Made by a program: the position numbers and the translations under genes. A DNA stretch of 64,000 nt, taken from NCBI RefSeq assembly GCF_036373705.1, contig NC_089856.1, positions 31,096,298-31,160,297 of the forward strand, written 5' to 3'. Positions 54,475 through 64,000 of this stretch are shown piece after piece. The stretch comes from Amia ocellicauda. Its lineage: Eukaryota; Chordata; Actinopteri; Amiiformes; Amiidae. The first letter of the stretch is position 1. Each line of letters opens with the position of its first letter. The notes beneath the pieces are model-generated. The model was not told the origin of the DNA, did no database searches, and saw only the letters and a list, made by a program, of their open reading frames with translations.

Positions 54475-54827
54475 AAAATAAGGTACCTTTCCTTCATCGT
54501 CAATCAATTTGATTTGTCCAGTGTCTGAAAGACAAACTTCTGCTCCAATGCGAACCCCGCAACTTGAATCTATCCACACAAAGTCCCCCTGCAAACCAAA
54601 CAAGGTCAGTTAACTCAATACCAATGTCTTATTTGCACCAAATAATGCTTTGCAATATTTACCATGAGGCAAAATATATTTTCCTATGCATATTCACTAG
54701 TTTCTTTTTAAATATTTGTATTATGGAGAAAATATTACAAGTATTATAATATTGAAATATTTTTCTATGAGGATCTAGGAAAGGGAAGAAAAATAATTTT
54801 CTAACTTACCTGTCTTAAAACTACCAT
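35253..54827 (-). CDS. MYO7B: unconventional myosin VIIB (complete, 47 coding exons)
   Basis: This actin motor of the intermicrovillar adhesion complex acts at brush-border microvillus tips. Exons in order: 54810-54827, 54487-54588, 54178-54330, 52923-53107, 52562-52683, 52302-52444, 52018-52131, 51675-51828, 51456-51532, 51074-51193, 50641-50783, 50300-50510, 50027-50162, 49629-49789, 49190-49327, 48717-48875, 48523-48612, 48328-48422, 47836-47920, 47332-47550, 46840-47034, 46432-46641, 45870-46031, 45457-45531, 45084-45214, 44861-44987, 44629-44748, 44265-44438, 43936-44163, 43591-43758, 43273-43390, 42764-42890, 42466-42635, 42066-42247, 41620-41744, 41207-41364, 40856-41009, 39464-39619, 38516-38621, 38314-38427, 37927-38014, 37548-37654, 36833-37018, 36545-36661, 36089-36172, 35649-35768, 35253-35348. 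They total 6423 bases (2140 residues; human MYO7B about 2116). All junctions keep phase. MYO7B is preferred to MYO7A mainly because GPR17 and SAP130 are neighbours; the domain order alone does not separate the two. Confidence 0.93.
36258..36464. mobile_element. Tc1/mariner-type MITE, copy 2
   Basis: This 207-bp relative of the element at 25843-26074 lies in MYO7B intron 44. Its ends are TACAGGTCTGGAAAAAATTA and ATTCCAGAGTTGTA. TA follows the right end, while the left flank reads CA, probably a mutated TA. The interior shares GGAATTTGGGAGAAAT and GTCAGTAGTTTATAGAATA with copy 1. Confidence 0.85.
38093..38130. mobile_element. possible hAT element end
   Basis: CAGTGGTTTTCAAAGGTCC and the following GGTGGTCCGTGG resemble the terminal sequence of Charlie/Buster-type hAT elements. 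No second terminus was found, so this is a weak call within MYO7B intron 40. Confidence 0.3.
39705..40307 (+). mobile_element. solo long terminal repeat of an LTR retroelement
   Basis: This 603-bp segment starts TGTCTTCTC and ends GTCACA, and is flanked by the 4-bp direct repeat ATAT (39701-39704 and 40308-40311). It has a polyadenylation signal AATAAA at 40276-40281, 26 bases before its right end. These are the marks of an LTR in plus orientation, antisense to MYO7B, within the intron between exons 37 and 38. No internal gag or pol sequence is present. A 4-bp duplication fits several retroelement groups (gypsy or gammaretrovirus-like), so the family is not assigned. Confidence 0.7.
41010..41206 (-). 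other. MYO7B: U12-type AT-AC intron of MYO7B (intron 36)
   Basis: On the minus strand exon 36 ends TTCACTG and the intron begins ATATCCTTTC, matching the U12 donor consensus ATATCCTT. It ends ACCTTAACGCTGCCTCTAC: the branch-point-like CCTTAAC sits 12 bases before the terminal AC. Joining at these points gives F-T-A-I-L-K-Y-M-G-D, collinear with F-I-A-V-L-K-Y-M-G-D in mammalian myosin VII. No GT donor near the exon end preserves the frame. The intron is 197 bases long. Confidence 0.9.
42066..42247 (-). other. MYO7B: MYO7B exon 34: SH3 domain
   Basis: One exon encodes about residues 1544-1604 with the SH3 pattern: [12 protein letters not shown], then [20 protein letters not shown] and ALYILPTL. 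It sits between the two MyTH4-FERM modules, as in all class VII myosins. Confidence 0.9.
42466..46641 (-). other. MYO7B: MYO7B exons 22-33: first MyTH4-FERM module
   Basis: These exons encode residues 941-1543. The acidic run [20 protein letters not shown] leads into MyTH4, which includes [28 protein letters not shown] and [23 protein letters not shown]1 follows ([16 protein letters not shown], then [47 protein letters not shown]). In human MYO7B this module binds the scaffold ANKS4B. Exon 24 is a 25-codon basic insert ([18 protein letters not shown]) within the MyTH4 region. Confidence 0.9.
46840..48422 (-). other. MYO7B: MYO7B exons 18-21: IQ neck and charged helix
   Basis: These exons encode residues 743-940. 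Light-chain-binding IQ-type repeats are visible as [67 protein letters not shown] and [16 protein letters not shown], which is five, as expected for myosin VII. Exon 21 then carries a short charged segment ([18 protein letters not shown]) and a [20 protein letters not shown] segment also found in MYO7A. Confidence 0.92.
48523..54827 (-). other. MYO7B: MYO7B exons 1-17: myosin motor domain
   Basis: These exons encode residues 1-742. The ATP-binding P-loop GESGAGKT is at 154-161, switch [10 protein letters not shown] at 203-211 and switch II DIFGFE at 433-438. Further class VII segments include [29 protein letters not shown] and [20 protein letters not shown]. The motor appears catalytically complete. 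Exon 1 holds only six codons (MVVLRQ), with the ATG at 54825-54827. Its 5' edge is an acceptor at 54848, so at least one further upstream non-coding exon must exist. Confidence 0.95.
54431..54470. repeat. (AT)20 microsatellite beside MYO7B exon 2 donor
   Basis: Twenty uninterrupted AT units lie in MYO7B intron 2 and end 16 bases from the exon 2 donor site (GT at 54485-54486). Confidence 0.97.
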
Positions 54828-57359
54828 GGCAAACTATTTCTCCTTCGCTATATAAAAAAGTAAAAAAGAAACAGAGAAATAAAACAAATGTTAGTGAAAT
54901 TGGTCAACAGGACCAGAGTTTGATTGAGTATTTTAGGCCTCACTGCTACAAAAACACACATTTTAATTGTTTTATGAAATACGTATGCCTATATCTAGTC
55001 GTTTTTACAGTATCAATACCATGTCAGAAAGAGAACCATTTCTTAATTATTTTAATCAAGCTTTCCCTTTCATGTTCTCCCTTTCAATTTCAGAAAGGGT
55101 CCGATTCTGGCCCTTTTCTCAAGGCGTTTCTGTGAATCAGCTGCTTGGGCCAAAATGGCTGCTGTACTCCACCTCACAAATGGCTGAATTCTGTATTAAT
55201 TCAGCTGTGTAGTATTTTGAGATCCATGATTGGATGCTAAAGGTGTTTATTTAAATTTTTTATGTAAGTGTTCCAAAAGTCACAAAGGTAACTTCAGCGT
55301 TTAATTAATAGATTTGTCTTCTGTCCAAAAAAAAAAAAAAATTCTAGATCCTTTTTAAAGGCCTCATTGTAACGAAATAAGAGCCCCATACAAAGGAAGT
55401 GTTAACTTGAACATCTTGTGAGGAAAGGAAGGCAAGAGTTTGAGCCAATTGTGTAATATATTTGGAATATTTTATAATACTAATCTTACAATTCTCTTGC
55501 ACCTTATTGCACGGATATCAAATAACATTTTACAAAATGGAACAATTTTGACATCCACACTCATACTTGTGACTGGCTTCCCACATGCAGATTAACACTA
55601 GTCATGGACTACCCAATGATGGTACTACTACACTACTATGATGTAGAATCCTAAAATTAAAATGGTCCTTATTTGACACCAACAGGTACATTTTGAGAAA
55701 AGAGAGAAAGAAAGAAAAATAAAAGATCACATCAAGCATTTTTACATCCACAAATATGGAAAAGCAGTGCAGGCCTCCAATCCCTTTTCCTAAAATGTAA
55801 AAGAAACAAAACAAAGAAAGTATATTTTACCTCAGATTGATGATGTTACTTGCCAATTTCTTGTTTCACAGACCCTCTGTCTACCTCTCTACCGTTGGGT
55901 CTGAGATGTACACACTACTTAAACCAGGAAGCAAGCTACTCTTAGAAAATCCCTTTATGGCACTTTGACTTTGCTCCCTTCACTTGATCAAACAGACACC
56001 CAATACTCCACCCAAAAATAAAAAGCTTCCGGAAAGAGTTTATCATGTCAGTTCAATTTCCACCTGAGCATGCAGTTCTCCAGTTCAATAATATATAGCA
56101 GTAAAACACTACCTTATTACATTATTTCTATATCATGTGGTAATACAAATATATCACATACTGTGTTTTTGTGGTTTGGTTTGTTAAAAATATTAAATGC
56201 ATAATGACTTTAAAGGGGATTCAGTGTGATGCACCACTTAGATAACAGGTTGTTAGTACTTTGAGTGTGATTTTTTTTTTTTTTTTACCTCAGAAATGCA
56301 TAATTATAGAGGAAAGCACAACACCTTAAAGCAAAAGGCATGTAGCAAAAACCTTTGGACTTTGCGTCACAAATATAACCTCCTTACAATAAGTCTAGAA
56401 GAGCAATTATGTTGTAAATAACACAGATAAATGGAATGACTTCATATCTAGGAAGGTGTGGTGTACTTTTTCTATCACTTTCCATAGCTTTCCACAAATT
56501 GCTTTAAATACAAGTCAGTGGTGTCATTAAAGAATACACATATGATCAAATCAAATATTTATAGTATATTCTAAATTGAGATCAATTTAGAACATCACTT
56601 ATCAAGTGAGCATTTACAGGAAGTGTCATGAATTCTTTCCCCTGAAGTCATAAATGAAATGCTCTTTGAGCTCAATAATCAAATGAATGAATCTTTATGT
56701 TCAGTAGCCTGCAGTTATCATTGTCTCACAGCTTGGCAGTGAACACAGGACAGTAAATCAGAACTCACACTTGTAACATGCTCAATGCATAATAACTGTT
56801 GACTTACTAGTAAAATTATGCTGATTAGTTGAATATGTATTACAAATTTTTGAATATATGTACCATATATAACATAATACAAGCATAATATAAGCATAAT
56901 ACTGTTACTAGAGGTTACATCTAATTTAAGAACAACGTTTGCATGCTGTTGGCTGGACAGTAAGTTATTGATTCAATGACCCCATCTAGTTGCTTATCAA
57001 AGAACTGTAGGTTCCCCAATTGTACCAGCTAGGCAGATGAAATGACGTCAAAAGACATATCTCCAGTTCTACTGCTAGAATAAAGGTATAAGTTACAGCC
57101 TGTGTTTCCATGTCATGTGAATAACTCCATCATAAAACGAAACTGTGATAAAGGTTTCTTTTTTTTTTTTTTTTTTTAATAATCTTCCTATGATACAGGC
57201 TTGATGAGCAACAAGAAACCTCAACCCATTATGACCAGCACTTGGACTGTCATTTGGTGATAATAAATGAGCCACTCCCTCTTATAATTAAGTATTTGTT
57301 GATACTTGCATATGATACAAAGTTATGTTTGTAGCTGTAATCCATTGCCAAAGAGCATG

Positions 57360-57770
57360 AAAGTAAACATAAGAACAAAGTTTACAAACGAGGAGGGCAT
57401 TCGACACATTGTGCTCGTATGGTGTCCGTTAATAACTAAATGATCCAAGGATACTATCCAGTCTGTTTTTAAATGTTCCTACATTTTCAGCTTCAACCAC
57501 ATTGCTGGGGAGTTTGTTCCAGATTGTGACAACTCTGTGTGAAGAAGTGTCTCCCGTTTCCGGTTTTGAATGCCTTGAATCCCAATTTCCATTTGTGTCC
57601 CCAGGTCTGTGTGTCCCTGCTGATCTGGAAAAGCTTTTGAAGACTTGGATCAAGTCCCCATGTAGTCTCCTCTGTTCCAGGGTGGAAAGGTTCAGTTCCC
57701 TCAGTCTCTCAGTCTCTCAGTAGGACATTCCCTTCAGACCTGGAATAAGTCTGGTGGTCGATGTCTTTCA
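57360..57770 (-). mobile_element. 3' fragment of a CR1/L2-like LINE (reverse transcriptase C-terminus)
   Basis: The minus-strand frame at 57429-57653 contains VTIWNKLPSNVVEAENVGTF and then KNRLDSIL. This matches the segment near the end of non-LTR retrotransposon ORF2 that usually reads like VVNAWNSLPEEVVEAxTVxxFKNRLD. Upstream residues (IQVFKSF) fit the same protein but need frame changes, so the copy is degenerate and 5'-truncated. The outer limits are approximate. Confidence 0.75.
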
Positions 57771-59084
57771 TATTATATATCAATATAAATTCACATATTC
57801 CATTGTGGACTATTTCTGGGACTTTCTTTATTAATTAGGCTTCAGGTATAGAAACATAAAAGTGATTAATCTTTAAGGCACAAACTACAAAACCAGATTT
57901 TAGTTTTGACCAACGTTGTGTTGAATCAGCTACCTTATAGCAAACCAATAGTAAACAAAAATGGCAGACAATTTCCAACTTAACACGTCCTGGAAGTGCC
58001 CTACTAAATCAACATATCCATAAGATATAATGGATATAAGAATTAAAAACGGTAACTGTCCAAGGAGAGACAGCCCCTTCTGTCACTGTAAATCACTGAT
58101 AAGCTGAACTTACCTTCAGGACATGGGGATTTTGTTAAGAATGTTCAAAGCCCAATTCAAATTGCAATTATTAAATGTTCAACGTAGTACAAAATTGGTA
58201 TTTTCCACAAACAAAATAAATTAAAAGGGACTTGGGATTCCGGGAATGTGAATCCCTTCTTCCACAGATTTCCAGGTTTCTGCAATTGGGTTCTATACTT
58301 TATACACTGTACTCATGAAGCACTGTGGGATTTTGGAGGGAGACCACACAGGGACAAACTGGGGTTGCACAAGATCAGGTTTCTACAGAAGAGATCCTAC
58401 TAAATCATGAGCACATTTTACATAGTACGAGTTCAGAATGCAGGCAAACAAACTCTATAGTAAAGTTTATTAAAATCAATTAATGTAATGTATTCAATTG
58501 ATAATCAGCGGAGTGTTTTGAAATTTGGTTAGCTCATCAGTCCCACTAAGAGTCTATACTACTAATAGTTAAAGGTGTGCTGACAGCAGGCAATTTGTTT
58601 ACTGTGACTGTTATCATAGCAACAAGCTGTTAGGAACATCTGAGCATGTGTTGCAGTTTATTGCAATTAAACTGTGAAAGCTTTTCATTTTCATCAGTTA
58701 CTGCACACTTACATCCATCTAACCTAGTATAAATACAAGCTAAAAACGATGCATTCAATGTGGGTTCTGTGCTGTCAGCATTGAAGGTATCCAATATGGT
58801 TTAATCTGCCTTCCTATCATTTGACCAGATTAATTGCATACCAGTTACAGTAGGATTAGAGACAATTGCAATGCTGGATAAGATTTAGAAACATCAGATC
58901 AGATCAAAGTGAACATTGTTCAGGCTCACCGTATTGAGAAGAATATGATTTATATTTCAATGTATATATATGTATATCTCCACCGTTGGCACAGCAGGAT
59001 GGAGCAGCTCCTTCAGCATCCTGCAAGACCACATCCCCCTGCTGTGCACCACAAACTGCGTAGCTTGCAGCATCATGTTCTTAC

Positions 59085-59290
59085 CTCTCCCCAACCAGCT
59101 GCCTTCTTTTGGTCCATGACAGTGCACAGACATTCCCCCTTCTCCCCTCCTCTCCCAAGTCCTTGCTTTTCCTTTCTGCACTCTTTTGCAATTGAGGTCA
59201 TTGGCTCCTGCTGTGTAATCCCATTACTGGCAGATCGCTCTTGCGGCACTAGTCTCCGAAGGTTTGGACTCTCCTGGACAAGATTAATAC
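59085..59290 (-). other. candidate first non-coding exon/promoter region of MYO7B
   Basis: On the minus strand a GC-richer stretch ends with a strong donor, TTGGGGAGAG then GTAAGAAC. MYO7B exon 1 begins with an acceptor at 54848, so an upstream leader exon is required, and this is one candidate. Another donor-like site, CTGAAG then GTAAGTTCAG, lies near 58113. Neither has transcript support, and the upper limit is a guess. Confidence 0.3.
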
Positions 59291-62200
59291 GCTGACAATC
59301 CCACTGGACAAAAAGACTGGGAGAGTAAACACAGGGTAATAAAACTGCAAACGGGAGAAAGAAGAATCACTCTCATTCACTATCAAGAGCATTAAGTGCC
59401 TTTTTGGTGGGGGGGGGGCAAGGATTCAGTACATGGAGGAAGATGAACATATTGTTCTATGAACATTATATGCAGAGACCCTCACATAAACTTGCACTAG
59501 AAGCCCCATTACTCTATTCATTATGAGATGAGTGACATTTTGAATAGACCAGCTGATTAATAACTGAATGGGACAAACTTAAATCTATTATAGAAGTATA
59601 TGGAAAGTTTCTTCTATAGCCCCTGTGTGTAAATGCAAATCCTTCTCATCAGAGCTGTCCACATCTTTGCTAAAACTTTCCAATACCATTTATACAACAG
59701 AACAAATATATATATATATTTCAATACATTGAACTAGGTATAAACTGCTGGACAAATTTTTTTGTTAAAGGGGAAATACAGGGAAAACTGCTGCATCGAA
59801 ATGTCTCTGGGAAAGAATAATAAAAAGTGCTCTAATGAAACTTAAAAAATAGTATATGTACAAAAAGTTTAATTAAGATTTCTTAAGGTGACTTAACAAC
59901 ACATTACATACACTAAAGCATCTGCAAAATTACAGTGCATAAATCACAGAACAACAGTACAAGTGAAAAGGGGGGGAAAAAAAGCGCTATTTTAAATTTA
60001 CAAAACAAACCAAAAAAGAAAACAAAATCTACTTTATTTTTACACTTAAAATATAGAAAAAGAATTGGGCATTTTGCCATTCTTAATATATTTATATATA
60101 TTTTCAAAGTCCATTTTTCTTTTGCACTTTAAACATGAATTCCATTTTTCTTCCAATTGTCCAGACATGAGATGGAAAGCTGAAACCTCCCATTTTTACA
60201 AAACAGAGAATGGTAAGCAAATAAAGCTACAGCTCAACACCTGCTGTGTTGACAAGTTTGCACACACTTTCCAGAGAAAGACCGGACAAGTTCCCTTACA
60301 AAAACAGATGTTATAAAAATAAATGGTCTATGAGATTGGTATTACAATTATTTTTCCAATTATAAAGTGTGTGCATGAACACACATTAGAAAAGGAGTAT
60401 CAGTACCCAAAGTAGTAACCAAGATCAATAAAGCTGACCACCAGACTTTGAATACACAGATCTCAGACACAAGGTCAGTTATTACAGGTTTGTTTCTTGA
60501 ATCAAACATAAAAAAACAACTAAATGCTAATTATCACCAAATTTGGATTTTAATTATTTATATAAAATCAAGAGAGGAAAAAAAAAAAACTAAATTATAA
60601 AATACAAAAAAACATAAGTCTAAGCCTTAATGTAAAACTCAAGTTTGAACTGCTTTCCAGATTAATCCAATTTCAATTCCTTCAACTCATTATTGTGATT
60701 TATCCATTTTAAAGAAGAACCAGAATAGTCTTTTCAGAGATTTGTTTTTGTGGTGTATGTTTTTTTCTGGGTACCAGGAAGTCTTTAACCAGTGCTTCAA
60801 GGTTAGACAAAGTTCCACTGAAAGGTATATAAAGTAATGGCATAAAGTAATTTGGGTATATGCAAGAACAACAGTCTTTCTTCCTCAGGTTGATCTGAAA
60901 TGACACCAAGGCACAGAACACATGGGGACGAGATTAAATCAGTTTTCTCCAAATGTTTTCCAAGATCATGTGTTATTTATGGTGCCTGACTAACCAGAAA
61001 CTGTTCTTAATGCCTACTATAATTTAACCATTTTCTGTAGCTCTGTGGCACCCCCTAGAGATATGTTCCAACACTTTATATACATTTCAATATCCAAAAA
61101 AACAAAAAAGCCAAACAAATCAAATACTGTGGCTAATTAAAGTTAAGACATTGTGTAAGTACAATACATTAGCTAATTATTTAAGGTGAAGTGTAAAGGT
61201 TTTGAGATATTTGTCCAAGTGTCCATTCCAAAGAGATCTCAATTTCAGGTGAACAGGGGCTCCTAAAATCTAATGGTACCAATTCTTGAAGAAATACTTG
61301 CTTGATTTAACTTATTACAAATTATTTTTGAGTTCGTTTACATAAATACAGTCACTGTTATTAGCTTTATCTGTAATGGCAATGCCTTGTAGACACTAAA
61401 ATATTTGTCATTTCTGTCTGAAGTCACTTTTGCACAAGCACTCACAGTTTACATGGAAATGTAACCACAAAAGGTAGCATTTTCTGTAAATCATAGCCAT
61501 ATTACAATTTAAAAATGATTCATAGGTTCATAATTTTATTGGAATAATATACAAATAAAGTCAGCAAAATATTGTGAGGGATTTGGGGGGGAATTGGTAT
61601 AGATAAACGGTTTAAACAAAAAAGGGGAGATATGGCAGCGACTGCTGAAAGTTAGACAGGACAAAGCAACAGAGCTGAGATGCTCTACTGCAATATTGAT
61701 ATTCCTTAATAAAATGGCATCTGTATAAATTAGGTTGAAAGAAGTTTGAAATGTGAAAACCTGACACGATTAAATTGGTCTTTCTGAAGCCAGCTTGAAA
61801 AAAATGGGAGTTCTCAAAAATAATAAATATTCATATGTTCAAAAAGAGAGAGTCAGCACTGAGATCATTACATTTGCTGAAGAAATAGAAAATCTTAAGA
61901 CTGACACAGTAGTTGTTCTAAGTCATAATGCAGCTCACCTGTACGTGTAAGTACACTAGGTACAAATGAATGCATTCATAGTTTTGTACATTCAAATTCA
62001 GATTATTTTAGGTCTCATGTATCAACAATTGGACTACTCAACGTGGGAAATGCTAAATATTCAGAAGGAATTTGTTACATTAAGTGCACTTGCTGCAATC
62101 TTCTCCATCAAACTTATGCCTCTCTTATTGTAACTGTGATGGGGTGGATGCTCAGAACAATGCACCATTAAAATCTCTCTACTTTTCAGGCCCATCACAA

Positions 62201-62631
62201 TTACATACATCACTTATCTCAGTCCCCCAAAAAAACTAAATGCAAGGCACCCTAAATAAGAATATACTTTCCTTAAATACAGCCTCTTAAAAAAGTTTTT
62301 TTTTTTTTTCCTTATCTATTTCAAATGTAATATTCACATAAATATTCATCACACTCTCACTTGTCCATAAACAACATGTTCAATATGGGGGCCGACTGCA
62401 GTAGAATAAAACACAAACACAAACACGGTGAAAAACATGTAGAAAATCAATCTATTATCCATTAAACAGCCTTTCTTGGAACAATCTTGAAGTTCTTTTG
62501 CCATTAGTCAAACCTTTTTTTGTTTGTTTAATGCCTAGCCAGTGATTGTGCACACCAAAACAATACCCCATACCATAAGTGACTTGTGGAGGTAAGCATC
62601 GTGCTCATCCTCCCAAAAAGGCCACCCCTAT

Positions 62632-64000
62632 CTAGGCTTTCTCCTTCCGCTTCAGCTTGGACACTTTCTTGGTCCCACCGTTCTTGTTCAACAGCTTCAT
62701 GACACGTTCCTTGTGGTCCAGGACCTTCATCATAGCATCACGAGCTTCAGTGATTTGATCCATTACCAGCTTACAGCGCTGCATGTTACCCTGTCAGGAC
62801 AAAGGAAGGTACCAAGTCAATTTGAGTCTCTCACCGTTTTCAAAGCACAGAGTGGGATATATCGAGGTTGGAGTTGAGCCTACTGCCAGACTCACCTGTA
62901 TGAGCTCATTGATACAGTGCAGATCGTCATCTGCACCAGCCTTCTTTTTTGGGATCAGCCCCTCCTGGAGCGTGGTGAGCCGGCTGTATACGTCATGCTC
63001 TAGGTTTGTCTGAGGACAAGGCACACCGAAAATAAGACCAGCAGAGCGCCACATCAAACAACTACTGCCTGAGCAGAAAGACACTTGGAAGAAGTTCAAA
63101 ACGAATGAGTGGCTTGTTGCAAAGCACCTGGAGAGTCAGGAAATGATGAGCAAAGATTCTTTGGAGTATATTTAAGCACCCTGCAGCATCACTGCAACAT
63201 GAATATTTACAAAATTAAATGTTTCCAGCTTTAAATTCTTCTTGACTCACCAGCTGCAGGAGCTGTGCTGCACAAAGGTGGATCTTCCATCCCTGCGCTC
63301 TGCACACCACACCTTTCTGATTGGCCATCTCCTGTAAGGTGCACTTCTTCTCTTCTAAAACCATAAAGCAGAGCTCTCAGGAACAAGACACTACACCACC
63401 AATACAGTCGCATTTTAACGGTTTGTGTCAGCCATATCCAGTGTTACTATGAAATGTCCCACCACAGGATGAGCAAATTTAAAATAAATTACAACTCTCA
63501 ACGAGGTAAATCAAAAAACATCATTAGACGAGCAAACCTTTGACTCTGATGTCGCTGTATCTCTGGAAGTGATGGTAGGCTGACTTCCATGGGTTGCGGT
63601 AGTGACGAAGCAGAGAAACAGGGGGCCGCGGGCGGACAGGCACGTAGCGAACCCCTTCCTCATCTGCAAGGACATGTCATCATGATAAGAGTAACAATCA
63701 TTTCCACATAATTACATAAGGAAACAATTATGTAAAAAAAAAAGGAATACATCCAGATTTCACATAATTTTCAATCTCCAGTTGTTAAGGTGGTGACAGG
63801 CAGGATTTTAATGTTAATCTTTCCAGCCAGGAAGAAAAAAACATTAGCATACCAATGTACTCCTTGGGTGGAGATTTGCGTTTCTCTGCCTTTACAGAAA
63901 GCGGTCGTGCCGTTGACTTCTCTTCATCGGTGCTGTTGGTCTCCATCATCTCACTTTCCTCTGTAGAGATGACATGCTGTTGTTTCCTTGGCTTCTTCCT
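62632..64000 (-). CDS. SAP130: SAP130, Sin3-HDAC corepressor subunit (C-terminal part; cut by window edge)
   Basis: SAP130 is a nuclear subunit of the Sin3A histone deacetylase complex. Exons visible in transcript order are 63853-64000 (continues beyond the window), 63538-63663, 63251-63354, 62896-63009 and 62632-62790. They give 651 bases, 216 residues and a TAG stop at 62632-62634, with all junctions in phase. The protein reads RKKPRKQQHVISTEESEMME at the window edge, then PPKEYIDEEGVRYVPVRPRP, RHYRNPWKSAYHHFQRYSD, VVCRAQGWKIHLCAAQLLQL and TNLEHDVYSRLTTLQEG, ending KVSKLKRKEKA. It is nearly collinear with the human SAP130 C-terminus, the part that in mammals mediates Sin3A binding and repression. 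No break is seen in the visible part. Confidence 0.95.

Larger units (their letters stand above)
54848..62631. other. MYO7B upstream region and SAP130 3' UTR
   Basis: Reading down from 62631, the SAP130 3' UTR is likely long and AT-rich; AATAAA signals on the minus strand occur at 61540-61535 and 60038-60033. A GC-richer island at about 58980-59290 may hold the first MYO7B exon. A LINE fragment lies at about 57360-57770. The rest is AT-rich with poly-T runs, and no further coding exon was seen. Confidence 0.5.

Noticed and set aside
35253-54827. Identification as MYO7A
   Set aside because: The domain order fits both, but the neighbours GPR17 and SAP130 match the MYO7B locus. A phylogeny would be decisive.
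55060-55215. Possible SINE-like sequence upstream of MYO7B
   Set aside because: No tRNA-like head, tail repeat or duplication could be identified.
1-64000. Search for CRISPR arrays, operons, tRNA/rRNA genes and prophage
   Set aside because: The window is vertebrate nuclear DNA with spliced genes and none of these were seen.

Overview
This window is nuclear DNA from a vertebrate, most likely a ray-finned fish. The genes have many small exons with consensus GT-AG splice sites. The sequence is AT-rich and its repeats (hAT and Tc1/mariner-type elements, a CR1/L2-like LINE fragment, a solo LTR) are of kinds common in fish. From memory, the LINE and one hAT element resemble repeats abundant in gar, bowfin and sturgeon, but this is a weak hint. 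Nothing prokaryotic is present: no operons, CRISPR arrays, rRNA or tRNA genes were seen.

Four protein-coding genes were recognised, all on the minus strand, so they read from high to low coordinates. (1) INPP5D/SHIP1 (1518-22166) is complete in 27 coding exons that join in frame to 1127 residues: SH2, central region, inositol 5-phosphatase, C2 and a proline-rich tail with two NPXY motifs. (2) GPR17 (27724-28737) is a single-coding-exon class A GPCR of 337 residues, with likely spliced 5' UTR exons at about 31.4 and 32.5 kb. (3) MYO7B (35253-54827) is a complete class VII unconventional myosin in 47 coding exons, 2140 residues: motor, IQ neck, MyTH4-FERM, SH3, MyTH4-FERM. (4) SAP130 (62632 to beyond 64000) is the C-terminal 216 codons of a Sin3-HDAC corepressor subunit, cut by the window edge.

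Layout: 1-1517 INPP5D 3' flank; 1518-22166 INPP5D; 22167-27723 intergenic; 27724 to about 32.6 kb GPR17; about 32.7-35.2 kb spacer and MYO7B 3' UTR; 35253-54847 MYO7B; 54848-62631 MYO7B 5' side, a LINE remnant and the SAP130 3' UTR; 62632-64000 SAP130.

The four genes do not form one pathway. SHIP1 acts in immune-cell phosphoinositide signalling, GPR17 in oligodendrocyte-lineage signalling, MYO7B in brush-border microvilli, and SAP130 in chromatin repression. What joins them is conserved synteny: GPR17, MYO7B and SAP130 lie close together on human 2q14.3. LIMS2, which surrounds GPR17 in human, was not found here, and INPP5D (human 2q37) is adjacent instead.

The best molecular observation is a 197-bp U12-type AT-AC intron in the second MyTH4 region of MYO7B. 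It is needed for the reading frame and has recognisable donor, branch-point and acceptor signals. Several transposable elements were delimited by terminal repeats and target-site duplications. I found no previously undescribed system. All exon models come from reading splice sites and matching remembered protein families, without transcript evidence.
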